Shown piece by piece: positions 1 to 6,973 of a stretch of 27,246 bases of DNA. The notes beneath the pieces are model-generated. The model saw only the letters and a list, made by a program, of their open reading frames with translations, was not told the origin of the DNA and did not search any database. The stretch covers positions 1 to 27,246 of the forward strand of contig CAYQBU010000035.1 in assembly GCA_964415785.1 (NCBI GenBank). Direction: 5' to 3'. The number at the start of each line of letters is the position of its first letter. The stretch's first letter is position 1. A program made the translations under genes and the position numbers. The stretch is from SLJM01 sp964415785 (GTDB lineage Bacteria > Myxococcota_A > Bradymonadia > Bradymonadales > Bradymonadaceae).

Positions 1-316
1 GGGCCTTGATCTTCTCGTCGCTCATTTTGTCGGGCATCACAAAGATGCAACTGTAGCCCTTGACCGATGCTGCCATCGCCAGGCCCATCCCCGTATTGCC
101 GCTGGTGGCCTCCACGATCGTTCCCCCGGCGTCCAATTCACCGCTTTCCTCGGCGTCTTCGATGATCTGAAGCGCAGGCCGGTCTTTGACGCTGGACCCG
201 GGATTGACGTATTCCACCTTCATCAGCACATCGGACTCCACATCCCGAGACAAGGCGTGGCTCCGAACCAGAGGGGTATAGCCGATGGCTTCGAGAATAT
301 TGTCGGCGACTTCCAT
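1..316 (-). CDS. Cysteine synthase / cystathionine beta-synthase family PLP enzyme (5' part only)
   Basis: Reading leftward from an ATG at 316, the first 105 codons give the N-terminus of a fold-type II PLP enzyme that makes cysteine or cystathionine from an activated serine. Visible landmarks are the substrate-entry segment GYTPLVR (residues 12-18), the Schiff-base lysine K44 in NPGSSVKDRPAL, and the phosphate/substrate loop TSGNTGMGLA near residues 72-81. GGAG sits 5 bases before the ATG, supporting this start. The gene runs off the left edge, so the C-terminus and any CBS regulatory domains cannot be judged. It is divergent from apaH, with a 141-base shared intergenic region in which I see no convincing promoter. 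Whether it is CysK, CysM or a CBS-type enzyme cannot be decided from this fragment; family assignment is secure. Confidence 0.9.
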   Translation of the reverse strand, partial: MEVADNILEAIGYTPLVRSHALSRDVESDVLMKVEYVNPGSSVKDRPALQIIEDAEESGELDAGGTIVEATSGNTGMGLAMAASVKGYSCIFVMPDKMSDEKIKA

Positions 317-457
317 GGCGACTCCATTGGTAGAGGAAATAGATACCTATCACGGGGCGATTGGTAGCACCGACAACGCCGCGGCGACAAGTCCATCTGA
401 CTGTGCTAACAGCGCTGACGCCGGCAATGATTCCGACCACTGCCCCCGCAAGCCCCC

Positions 458-1282
458 ATGACCACCTACGCCATCGGCGACATTCACGGCTGCTTCAACG
501 AATTTCGCCGCCTTTTGGAGACCATCGACTTCGATCCCTCCGCCGATCATCTCTGGCAAGTTGGCGACCTGGTCAACGGCGGCCCCGACTCCCTCTCCGT
601 GCTCCGCTGGTTTGCCGAGCACCGCCACTGCACGACGGTGGTGCTGGGCAATCACGATCTGCATTTTCTGGCCGTCGCCCTCACCAACCGTCCTCCACGG
701 GCTGGCGACACCTTTAGACCGGCGCTCAACGCCCCCGACCTGCCAACGCTCGTCGACTGGCTTCGCCAATGTCCGCTGCTTGTCGTCGACGACGATCGCC
801 AATTGGCCATGGTCCACGCCGGACTCCACCCCAGCTGGTCCATCGCCCACGCTCAGAAGCTCTGCCGAGAGATCGAAACCCAACTGCGCTCACCGACTCC
901 CGAGGTCATTTTAGAGGCCATGTACGGCAACAAACCCGCTTCCCCCCTGGACGCCTCCACGGACGTCGAGCGCTGGCGCACGACCATCAATGTCACCACC
1001 CGTATGCGCGCCCTCGACAACCAACTGGGCCTGGATTTCACCTTCAAGGCCACCTACGAAGACCTGCCCCCAAAACGAATGGCGTGGTTCGATGCCCCAT
1101 CTGCCCAATGGAAAACCCATCGCCTGATCTGCGGCCACTGGTCGGCCCTCGGCCTTCGGCTGTGCGGCCCCATCCTGGCGCTGGATTCCGGCTGTCGATG
1201 GGGTGGACAATTGACGGCTATCGATATCGATAACCCCCAACCGATCCAGGTCGACGCCATCGCCTCCTCGCTCTTCGACTGA
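458..1282 (+). CDS. apaH: Symmetrical bis(5'-nucleosyl)-tetraphosphatase ApaH
   Basis: Cytoplasmic hydrolase that cuts Ap4A symmetrically to two ADP, and in enterobacteria also decaps Np4-capped RNA. At 274 residues it is close to the E. coli enzyme (280). Metallophosphatase motifs appear in order: GDIHG (7-11), GDLVNGGPDS (36-45), GNHDLH (64-69) and HAGLHPSW (120-127), followed by CGHWSALG and the C-terminal LDSGCRWGGQLTAI block typical of ApaH. Odd point: the second motif has Gly at residue 41 where the family normally has Arg (GDLV-x-R-G); the GGC codon is at 578-580, one base from CGC. There is no clear Shine-Dalgarno, but the ATG gives the exact family N-terminus. It converges on mutH with a 29-base gap. 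Confidence 0.95.
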   Translation: MTTYAIGDIHGCFNEFRRLLETIDFDPSADHLWQVGDLVNGGPDSLSVLRWFAEHRHCTTVVLGNHDLHFLAVALTNRPPRAGDTFRPALNAPDLPTLVDWLRQCPLLVVDDDRQLAMVHAGLHPSWSIAHAQKLCREIETQLRSPTPEVILEAMYGNKPASPLDASTDVERWRTTINVTTRMRALDNQLGLDFTFKATYEDLPPKRMAWFDAPSAQWKTHRLICGHWSALGLRLCGPILALDSGCRWGGQLTAIDIDNPQPIQVDAIASSLFD

Positions 1283-1311
1283 GCACCATTTCCAACGGGC
1301 AGCGAGCAGCA

Positions 1312-1992
1312 CTAGCCAAGTGCAAAATGACGGGCGAGCATCGCCTCCGTAAAGGATCGCCGAAGATAAAATGCCCGTGGTCGCGTCAACACCAGGTTGT
1401 CCTCCGAATCCCTTCCCCACGTCTGACTTTCGGCACTTGCTCCCTTGGGCCTGATCTGGAGGAGCTGCCCGTCGTGCGCCGTGATCGCGTCGGCCAGGCC
1501 GCGGCGGATCACATCCATATGCTCTTGCCAATCTCGTCGAAGCATCGCCTCTTCAGCGCTCGTCGGCCGCCAGCGAAGGGGGCTTCCGATCATCCGGTCT
1601 TCCGCCGCCTCCACGGACACCAGGATCGGCACCCACAAAATATGGTCCAACTTCTTTTTGGCCGGCGAGGTCGCCCACTCGATGGCGTCCGGATCACGCT
1701 GGGATACGGTGCACACAAACGTCGTCTCCAGAGGCCGCCCCGAGGCATCGACGGGGATCGTCTTGAGCTCCACGCCCAGCGACGGGAAATCTGGGGCCGC
1801 TCGATTGCCGGCCTGCGCCCCCAGCGCCGCTTCCACCAATTGGCCCATCCACCCCTTGTGGCGCCCCAGATCCGAAGGGATCGTCCATCCCAACTCCCGG
1901 ACCAGATGATGCAATCGCTTGCCTGCAAGGCTTTGGGCCCGACCATCCAACTCCGCCATCGACCGCGGTGGTTCATTCTGACGACGATCCAT
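1312..1992 (-). CDS. mutH: DNA mismatch repair endonuclease MutH
   Basis: MutH nicks the unmethylated strand of hemimethylated GATC sites after activation by MutS/MutL, directing repair to the new strand. The 226-residue product matches the E. coli enzyme (229) along its whole length. Shared landmarks are KGWMGQLVEAALGA, DFPSLGVELKTIPVD, GRPLETTFVC and the C-terminal block PRAFYLRRSFTEAMLARHF. Catalytic residues are present as D68, E75 and K77, with E54 in the position of E. coli E56. MutH is classically tied to Dam-methylating Gammaproteobacteria, so its presence in a genome that otherwise looks delta-type is notable. It is transcribed away from the response regulator at 2092 and converges on apaH. 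Only a weak AGAG precedes the ATG. Confidence 0.95.
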   Translation of the reverse strand: MDRRQNEPPRSMAELDGRAQSLAGKRLHHLVRELGWTIPSDLGRHKGWMGQLVEAALGAQAGNRAAPDFPSLGVELKTIPVDASGRPLETTFVCTVSQRDPDAIEWATSPAKKKLDHILWVPILVSVEAAEDRMIGSPLRWRPTSAEEAMLRRDWQEHMDVIRRGLADAITAHDGQLLQIRPKGASAESQTWGRDSEDNLVLTRPRAFYLRRSFTEAMLARHFALG

Positions 1993-2091
1993 GGGTTCTC
2001 TGACTTCAATTTCTGCTTAACTTCGACTACGACTCTCCACAAGCAGCTCTTCCCAGGGCATCACTCCTCAACCTCTGGCTCCCCGATCCCC

Positions 2092-2466
2092 ATGACACGA
2101 CGCGTCCTGGTCATCGACGACGAACCCCATATGTCACGGCTCTACGCTCGCCTCCTTCGGCCCCATGCCGACGCCGTGGTCACCACCGGCGGCGTTCGCG
2201 AAGCGTGGGCCGCCATCCAGGACGCGGAAGGCGATTTCCACGCCATCCTCTGCGACCTCAATATGCCCCACCTCTCGGGCGTCGATTTCTTCGAAGGCCT
2301 CCCCGAACGCGCCCCCCATTTGCAAAAGCGGGTTATCTTTTTGACGGGTGGCGTCTTCGACGACGAGACCCAACAATTTCTGGACTCGATGGCCAACCCC
2401 CTGATCGAGAAGCCCTTTGATATTGACGAACTCGTCGCGCTCGTGAAGACCGTCGCCGATCAGTAG
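2092..2466 (+). CDS. Single-domain response regulator (REC only)
   Basis: A stand-alone receiver of 124 residues. It shows the acidic pocket D9-D10, phospho-acceptor D55 in CDLNMPH, switch threonine T85 in FLTGG and invariant lysine K107 in EKPFD, so phosphorylation should be intact. With no output domain it would act through protein contact or as a phosphate shuttle. The frame stays open far upstream (to 1327), but that stretch is a shadow of mutH. The ATG at 2092 gives MTRRVLVIDDE, the usual receiver start, although no good Shine-Dalgarno precedes it. Its stop overlaps the stop of the opposing REC-XRE gene by 7 bases (2460-2466). No histidine kinase is adjacent, so the partner is unknown. 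Confidence 0.85.
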   Translation: MTRRVLVIDDEPHMSRLYARLLRPHADAVVTTGGVREAWAAIQDAEGDFHAILCDLNMPHLSGVDFFEGLPERAPHLQKRVIFLTGGVFDDETQQFLDSMANPLIEKPFDIDELVALVKTVADQ

Positions 2467-3056
2467 TCGCCAAAGAGCTCCGTCAATTGCTTGTCCAGGG
2501 CTCGGGCCACCTTGAACAGGCTGGACACCGATGCGCTGGACTCCGCACGCTCAATCTGGGACAGCAGGCTGACCGACAGCCCCGTGCGCCGCGACATCTG
2601 CTTGAGGGTGAGTTCATGACCTTTCCGCGCCGCCCGAATATTGCGGCCGATGGTCTGCAGCAATTGCTCCTCCGGATCGACGAGCAACCCCTTCTTTCTC
2701 AAAATTTCCTGGAGGGTATCGTTGAACTCATCGACATCGAATGGCTTTTTGATGTAATCAGAAACGTTGTACTTCATCGACGTCACCGCCGTATCCACGG
2801 ACGGAAACCCCGTAAAGATGATGATCGAAATGTCGGTATCGAAGCTTCGGATCTGCTCCAGGACCTCCATCCCGTTGAGTTGGGGCATCATGATATCGAG
2901 AACCACCACGTGAAATTCTTCTTCACGTAGCATCTCGATGCCTCGATTGGGATCCGTCGCCGTGTCGACCATATAGCCATTTTGCGACAGGAGAAGATCC
3001 ATATACTCGCAAATGTCTTGGTCATCATCGATGATCAAAATTCGGATATCACGCAA
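2460..3056 (-). CDS. Response regulator with C-terminal XRE-type helix-turn-helix
   Basis: The 198-residue protein has an N-terminal receiver (about 1-120) with D10-D12, acceptor D54 in LDIMMPQ, T82 and K104 in KKPFD. A Cro/C1-type HTH follows (about 137-192), including LKQMSRRTGLSVSLLSQIERAESS. This is an uncommon output for a response regulator, which normally carries OmpR, NarL or Fis-type domains. The start codon is TTG at 3056, supported by a perfect AGGAGG (3062-3067) five bases away. A small hairpin (TGACG-GGAG-CGTCA, 3067-3080) lies directly upstream of that ribosome site and could modulate access to it. A plausible promoter lies at 3209-3237. The gene lies immediately downstream of the lipid cluster, on the same strand, and could regulate it; that is inference. 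Confidence 0.88.
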   Translation of the reverse strand: MRDIRILIIDDDQDICEYMDLLLSQNGYMVDTATDPNRGIEMLREEEFHVVVLDIMMPQLNGMEVLEQIRSFDTDISIIIFTGFPSVDTAVTSMKYNVSDYIKKPFDVDEFNDTLQEILRKKGLLVDPEEQLLQTIGRNIRAARKGHELTLKQMSRRTGLSVSLLSQIERAESSASVSSLFKVARALDKQLTELFGDY

Positions 3057-3061
3057 TCTAT

Positions 3062-3067
3062 CCTCCT
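3062..3067 (-). promoter_or_regulatory. Perfect Shine-Dalgarno fixing the TTG start of the REC-XRE gene
   Basis: On the minus strand AGGAGG is followed by five bases and TTG CGT. The TTG gives the receiver N-terminus RDIRILIIDDD at normal spacing, so TTG is the likely start. Confidence 0.8.
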
Positions 3068-3172
3068 GACGGGAGCGTCAAACCACGGGGAAACACCTCA
3101 AGCGCACCCCCTGATGACGCTGACTATGAGATCGGAGCAATCACCAAAGCAAGCGCCGACCGTCCCGCTTCA

Positions 3173-3182
3173 CTGGTACCAG
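3173..3182. promoter_or_regulatory. Palindrome CTGGTACCAG, candidate operator
   Basis: A perfect 10-base dyad with outer TT/AA symmetry two bases further out, in the gap between the FabZ-like gene and the REC-XRE gene. It falls about 20-30 bases downstream of the predicted start of transcription at 3202. XRE-type HTH proteins bind palindromes as dimers, so autoregulation is possible. A 10-base dyad alone is weak evidence. Confidence 0.3.
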
Positions 3183-3208
3183 AAAACAATCTCTACGTAA
3201 GTACCCTG

Positions 3209-3237
3209 ACTATAAGCACCGACTGCCAAAGACTCAA
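3209..3237 (-). promoter_or_regulatory. Candidate sigma-70 promoter for the REC-XRE gene
   Basis: On the minus strand TTGAGT (3232-3237) and TATAGT (3209-3214) are separated by 17 bases. Each matches the sigma-70 hexamers well. Transcription would start near 3202, giving a leader of about 145 bases containing the palindrome CTGGTACCAG at 3173-3182. Prediction from hexamers only. Confidence 0.45.
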
Positions 3238-3245
3238 CGTTGGCC

Positions 3246-3761
3246 TCAAAGCGCCATGACTTCACCGCGCATCACGGCCACCACCTGGCCGTCCATCAAC
3301 ACCTGGGCACAACAATGACCCAGAAAGGCGTCGTAGGCCTCTGCTTTGACCACCAGCTCCAGGTTCGCCGGTGGCCGAACCGGATGTAGAAAATGGGCCC
3401 CCAAAATCTTGGTCGCTCGGATCGAGCTTACCTCTTCCTCCAGGTTTTCCTCAGCCAACACCGAAAATAACACCACGCCAGCCTGGCCCAACATCTCCAC
3501 CATCAGGGTGCCTGGAAGCACGGGATCATCGGGAAAATGGCCCGATAGGCCCAGGTGGTCGTCATCGACATGACGGCGAGCCACCACCAGCTCTTCGTCT
3601 ACATCAACCCCTAACACCTCGTCGATCATCAGCATCGGCTCCCGGTGAGGAAGGTGCTTTCGCCACCCCTCGACGCGTTCGCCCCGGGCACTCCAAGCGT
3701 CGAGTTCCACCAGCGGTTGGCGGCGCAATTGGCGCAATGAAGGCGCTTGCTCCCCGCTCAC
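3246..3761 (-). CDS. FabZ-like 3-hydroxyacyl-ACP dehydratase (hot-dog fold)
   Basis: Predicted to dehydrate a 3-hydroxyacyl-ACP to the trans-2-enoyl-ACP. After a polar N-terminal extension of about 33 residues comes the FabZ core LPHREPMLMIDEV (37-49), then GHFPDDPVLPGTLMVEMLGQ (74-93). The two residues corresponding to the FabZ catalytic pair are H75 and E89. The core ends in a typical hot-dog strand (DGQVVAVMRGEVM). The start is a GTG at 3761 that overlaps the stop of the upstream oxoamine synthase gene by 4 bases (GTGA), implying translational coupling. It is the last gene of the six-gene cluster. The extension and the context suggest a pathway-specific dehydratase rather than the housekeeping FabZ. 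Confidence 0.87.
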   Translation of the reverse strand: MSGEQAPSLRQLRRQPLVELDAWSARGERVEGWRKHLPHREPMLMIDEVLGVDVDEELVVARRHVDDDHLGLSGHFPDDPVLPGTLMVEMLGQAGVVLFSVLAEENLEEEVSSIRATKILGAHFLHPVRPPANLELVVKAEAYDAFLGHCCAQVLMDGQVVAVMRGEVMAL

Positions 3762-5032
3762 GCCGCCCCCACCAGCCCCAGAGGCTTGGCAATCACATCT
3801 TCGATGATCGTGGAGGCCTCATCGATATCGGCCTTGGTCAACTGGGCGGACACCGAGATCCGAAAGCGCCGGGCATGGGCCTCAACGGCCGGAAAATCAA
3901 TGGGTTGGAGATATAGCCCGCGCTGCTGGGCCTGGGTCGCCAACCCGATCAGCTCCTCGCCCGATGACCCGATGATGATCGGGATCACCTGCGATTCCGA
4001 CTCCCCGAGATCGAGGTTCATGGACTCCAGATTGCTGCGGAAATAATCCACATTCTCCCACAGCCGATCGCGAAGCGTGCTATCCCGCGTCGCCACCTCC
4101 AAACTCTTTCGCATCGCCGCCACCAATGGCGGGGGAAGCGCACAGGAAAATTGAAATGGCGAGGCGTAGCACTTCATGTAGCGAATGATATTTTCATCGC
4201 CGCAGATGAAGCCGCCCATCCCGCCAAAGGACTTGCTCAGGGTGCCGAAATCGAGGCCGATCTTGGCCTCCATGCCAAAGTGCTCGGCGACCCCTTTGCC
4301 GTTTTCGCCAAAGATCAACGACGAGTGGGCCTCATCGAGATAAATCGGCACATCGTGGGCCTCGCATACCGGCACCAGCGATGGCAGGTGGGCCACATCG
4401 CCATCCATCGAATAGACCCCTTCCAACACCACCATGCAGCGCTTGTCGCTGTGGCGATCAAGGACTTCATCCAGGGACTCCGAATCATTGTGGCGAAAGC
4501 TGGCCAGCTTCGCCCCCGCCAACTGGACGCCATCGACGATGCTTCGATGGCATTTTTCGTCGATGACCAGCACGTCGCCGCGCTGCATCAGGGCCTGAAT
4601 AGCCCCTACATTACCGGCGTAGCCGCTGGGAAAGAGCATCGCCTCTTCGCGCCCCTTGAACGCCGCGAGTTCGTCCGCAAATCGACGGTGCTGATCGAAG
4701 GTTCCCGACAGCATCGCCGCCCCTGACGCCCCCATCCCGTAGCGATCCATGGCCGCTTTGCCGGCCTCGATCACCTCCGGGTGGGTCGACAGCCCCAGGT
4801 AATTATAGGACGTCAGGTTGATCATCTCCTCGCTCTGCCCACTGATACGATGACCCACCGTCGTCCGCGGCGTGGGCGCCTCTTCCAGGGGCTGCTCGAA
4901 GAAGCGCATCGCCAGATCAATGCGTGGATCATCGGCCCATTGCTCAAAATCCGACGGCGGATCCAGGACGTGATCGCTATCATTATAGGTGAAATCAGCG
5001 AGGCTAAACTTCAGTATGTCTTCGGGGCGCAT
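3758..5032 (-). CDS. Alpha-oxoamine synthase (serine palmitoyltransferase / AONS-like PLP enzyme)
   Basis: Family members condense an acyl-thioester with an amino acid, losing CO2, to give a 2-amino-3-ketone. The 424-residue protein has the expected landmarks: TSYNYLGLSTHP (74-85), SGT plus FKGREEAMLFPSGYAGN (109-141), DEKCHRSIVDG (158-168), YLDEAHS with D233 and H236, and the PLP lysine K267 in GTLSKSFGG. The DEAHS form recalls serine palmitoyltransferase and CqsA more than biotin-pathway KAPA synthase, and no biotin genes are nearby. A free ACP gene sits 68 bases upstream, a known arrangement for bacterial serine palmitoyltransferases. It could also act as the chain-releasing enzyme of the adjacent synthase. 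Amino-acid substrate cannot be read from sequence. Confidence 0.85.
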   Translation of the reverse strand: MRPEDILKFSLADFTYNDSDHVLDPPSDFEQWADDPRIDLAMRFFEQPLEEAPTPRTTVGHRISGQSEEMINLTSYNYLGLSTHPEVIEAGKAAMDRYGMGASGAAMLSGTFDQHRRFADELAAFKGREEAMLFPSGYAGNVGAIQALMQRGDVLVIDEKCHRSIVDGVQLAGAKLASFRHNDSESLDEVLDRHSDKRCMVVLEGVYSMDGDVAHLPSLVPVCEAHDVPIYLDEAHSSLIFGENGKGVAEHFGMEAKIGLDFGTLSKSFGGMGGFICGDENIIRYMKCYASPFQFSCALPPPLVAAMRKSLEVATRDSTLRDRLWENVDYFRSNLESMNLDLGESESQVIPIIIGSSGEELIGLATQAQQRGLYLQPIDFPAVEAHARRFRISVSAQLTKADIDEASTIIEDVIAKPLGLVGAA

Positions 5033-5100
5033 AACGTCTCTTTGGCTTTGAGCACCGCCGGATTCAGGCGGGTCATCGATCCCAGTTGGGGCATTGTCTT

Positions 5101-5352
5101 CTAAAGATAGTCCATAAATTTATCGGCCAACTGGTCGATATTCTCTACGTCTGCAAGCTCGGAGCGCGGCACGCGGATCTTGAGTTCGCGCATCGTCGCA
5201 CTGACCACCTCGATAATATCGAGACTATTGGCGCCATAGTCGCGCATGGAGCTCGTCGGCTCAATGGCCGCCGGATCGACATCTGGAAGATTTTCCTGGA
5301 GATTGCGGGTGATAATGGTCACCACTTCGTCCTTACTCATCGTCTCACTCAT
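5101..5352 (-). CDS. Acyl carrier protein
   Basis: An 83-residue stand-alone carrier protein. The phosphopantetheine site is S43 in YGANSLDIIEVV, followed by an acidic helix II/III region ending in LADKFMDYL. The start ATG at 5352 is supported by GAGGAG seven bases upstream; it overlaps the stop of the preceding reductase gene by 8 bases (5345-5352), so the two are probably co-translated. The form ANSLD is more like dedicated PKS or lipid ACPs than housekeeping AcpP (usually GADSLD). Its place between the reductases and the oxoamine synthase suggests that it carries the growing chain and presents it for release. Confidence 0.9.
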   Translation of the reverse strand: MSETMSKDEVVTIITRNLQENLPDVDPAAIEPTSSMRDYGANSLDIIEVVSATMRELKIRVPRSELADVENIDQLADKFMDYL

Positions 5353-6178
5353 CGCGGTACTCCTCGGGGTTAACTGACGCTTCCTTCCACCGTTGGTAGC
5401 GCTGCATCAGATTATCCTCAAATGCCATCGCTTGATCGACGGTGATGATCTCACTTTGCATCGCGTCCAACAACCCACTGCATAGCGCCAATACCGCCTT
5501 GCCACAATCGGAGGCCGACAACAGGGCCTCCCCACCAAGGCCCTCTTGCTCTAAAAACGTCCAGATCTCCTCGCCAAAAATCGCCTCCAGCGACTCCGTC
5601 TTCACCATCCCGAATCGCACCCCGTTGACCGTGCATCCCTGTGCCCCCAGGTGGTGACCAAGGTAGCGCGTCATCACTTCCAGGACGCTCTTGGAGGCCG
5701 CCACAAAATCATAGCCCGGATAACACCGATCGACCCCATCGCTGGAAATCGCCACGACATGACCGGGATAAGAGCCACACACCTCGGCGATGGTCTCCAC
5801 ATAATCGACCAGCGGCCAGGCGCTATACTCCAGACTGGTCATCAGCGAGCGCTTTCGATAATCCCCCAGGGTGGGCGTCTTGGCGGCAAAAGCCACGTTG
5901 CTCACAAAGATATCCACGCCGCCATAGGTCTCGTGGAGCGTCTCCACCAACGCCTCCGTATCCTCACTATGGGCCACGTCGGCGGCCTCAAAATGGGGCG
6001 TTTCGGCCCCCATGGCCTCAAACTCGTCGGCAATCGCCTCCAGGTCTGCAGATCCCCACTTATAGGTCATCACGCACTGGGCCCCGGCCGAGGCCAGCGC
6101 CCGGGCGGTGGCCAACCCGATGCCCCGTGTCCCGCCGGTGATCAACGCCACTTTGCCACTCAGATCAATCGCATACAT
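5345..6178 (-). CDS. FabL-like enoyl-ACP reductase (SDR family)
   Basis: A short-chain dehydrogenase of 277 residues from the ATG at 6178. It has the nucleotide loop TGGTRGIG (14-21), a divergent SNVAFAA where classical SDRs have NNAG, and ISSDGVDRCYPGYDFVAASK. The catalytic pair is Y156 and K163, spaced Y-x6-K. That spacing marks enoyl reductases such as FabI and FabL, whereas ketoreductases have Y-x3-K; the ISS...TRYLG region also resembles Bacillus FabL. It is therefore predicted to reduce the enoyl-ACP made by the FabZ-like enzyme. An in-frame GTG at 6211 would add 11 residues, but GAGGAG (6185-6190) favours 6178. A C-terminal tail of about 20 polar residues (LMQRYQRWKEASVNPEEYRDE) is extra. 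Confidence 0.85.
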   Translation of the reverse strand: MYAIDLSGKVALITGGTRGIGLATARALASAGAQCVMTYKWGSADLEAIADEFEAMGAETPHFEAADVAHSEDTEALVETLHETYGGVDIFVSNVAFAAKTPTLGDYRKRSLMTSLEYSAWPLVDYVETIAEVCGSYPGHVVAISSDGVDRCYPGYDFVAASKSVLEVMTRYLGHHLGAQGCTVNGVRFGMVKTESLEAIFGEEIWTFLEQEGLGGEALLSASDCGKAVLALCSGLLDAMQSEIITVDQAMAFEDNLMQRYQRWKEASVNPEEYRDE

Positions 6179-6184
6179 CGCCAA

Positions 6185-6190
6185 CTCCTC
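6185..6190 (-). promoter_or_regulatory. Shine-Dalgarno deciding the start of the FabL-like gene
   Basis: GAGGAG on the minus strand lies six bases from the ATG at 6178. It falls inside the longer reading frame from the GTG at 6211, so the ATG is the likelier start. Confidence 0.7.
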
Positions 6191-6217
6191 ATCTCCAGAC
6201 CATCGCACCACCGCTCC

Positions 6218-6970
6218 TCAAGGAGCGGTGTCCAGGCCCCCACTGACCGTCAGAACGGCACCATTAATAAAGGATGCTGCCTCGCGACTCAAAAACCACA
6301 CCGCATCGGCCACCTCCTCCACCGTCGCCAGCCGACCCATGGGGCAAAAAGTCTCCCAGTGGTCTCGGAGGCGCTCGTCGACATCATCGATCATTTCCGT
6401 CTCCACCAGCCCCGGCACCACGGCATTGGCCGTGATACCTCGCGGACCGTACTCCTTGGCCAGGCTGCGTGTCAGCCCGATCAATCCCGCCTTGCTGGCC
6501 GCGTAATTGGCCTGACCACTGGCCCCATCCTGGGCCACGGAGGCGATATTGATGATTCGGCCGCGCCGCTGCAGCATCAGATGAGTCATCGCCGCTCTGG
6601 CCACGTAAAAGGGCCCCGTCAAATTGGTGTCCAACACCTGGTTCCAGGCCTCATCGCTCATCATCGCCACCGCCTGGTTCTCCATCACCCCCGCGTTATT
6701 CACCACGATATCGAGGCCATCGAGCGCCTCGATGGCCTCCTCCACGCCCCGGTCCACGGCATCGCTGTCCGTGACGTCCAGGCGCATAAAATCAAGCTTT
6801 TGTTGCACCCTGGGTGCGACATCGGCCATGGTTTTGGCCGTTTTTTTAGCCCCCTCCTCATCACCGCGGTAGGTGATCATCACCGACGCCCCTTCGGCCG
6901 CGAGACGGGTGGCGATCGCTCGTCCGATGCCACGTGAGCCGCCGGTTACCAATGCTTTTTGGTCATTCAT
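6218..6970 (-). CDS. FabG-like 3-oxoacyl-ACP reductase
   Basis: A classical SDR ketoreductase of 250 residues. It has TGGSRGIG (9-16), NNAGVM, catalytic serine in INIASVAQ, and YAASK with the normal Y-x3-K spacing. The C-terminal GGLDTAP follows the FabG pattern. Predicted NADPH-dependent reduction of the 3-oxoacyl-ACP formed by the ketosynthase. The ATG at 6970 has AGGAG eight to nine bases upstream and lies 3 bases after the megasynthase stop (6974-6976), so the genes are almost certainly one transcript. Odd: the segment DVAPRVQQ, before the strand that ends in LDV, is encoded by one copy of a 20-base repeat (6801-6820) also found elsewhere in the window. Confidence 0.9.
   Translation of the reverse strand: MNDQKALVTGGSRGIGRAIATRLAAEGASVMITYRGDEEGAKKTAKTMADVAPRVQQKLDFMRLDVTDSDAVDRGVEEAIEALDGLDIVVNNAGVMENQAVAMMSDEAWNQVLDTNLTGPFYVARAAMTHLMLQRRGRIINIASVAQDGASGQANYAASKAGLIGLTRSLAKEYGPRGITANAVVPGLVETEMIDDVDERLRDHWETFCPMGRLATVEEVADAVWFLSREAASFINGAVLTVSGGLDTAP
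6801..6820 (+). repeat. Dispersed 20-base near-palindrome, copy 1 (inside the FabG-like gene)
   Basis: TGTTGCACCCTGGGTGCGAC, identical to the copies at 8375-8394 and 24305-24324 (the last inverted). The core GCACCC-T-GGGTGC is a perfect dyad. In this gene, read on the minus strand, it encodes VAPRVQQ. Base 6821 (A) extends the identity with copy 3 to 21 bases. Confidence 0.85.
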
Positions 6971-6973
6971 GAC

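Noticed and set aside
1327..2091. Long open frame extending the single-domain response regulator upstream by 255 residues
   Set aside because: The extra part is the antisense of mutH, has no recognisable domain and is rich in Arg/Pro typical of shadow frames; the receiver starts naturally at 2092.
3758..5032. Biotin-pathway 8-amino-7-oxononanoate synthase (bioF) as the name of the oxoamine synthase
   Set aside because: No other biotin genes are near, a carrier protein and chain-building enzymes surround it, and the DEAHS motif resembles serine palmitoyltransferase; kept as a family-level call only.
5651..6937. 428-residue plus-strand open frame across the two SDR genes
   Set aside because: It is the complement of well-supported reductase genes and is His/Arg/Gly-rich with no domain signature.
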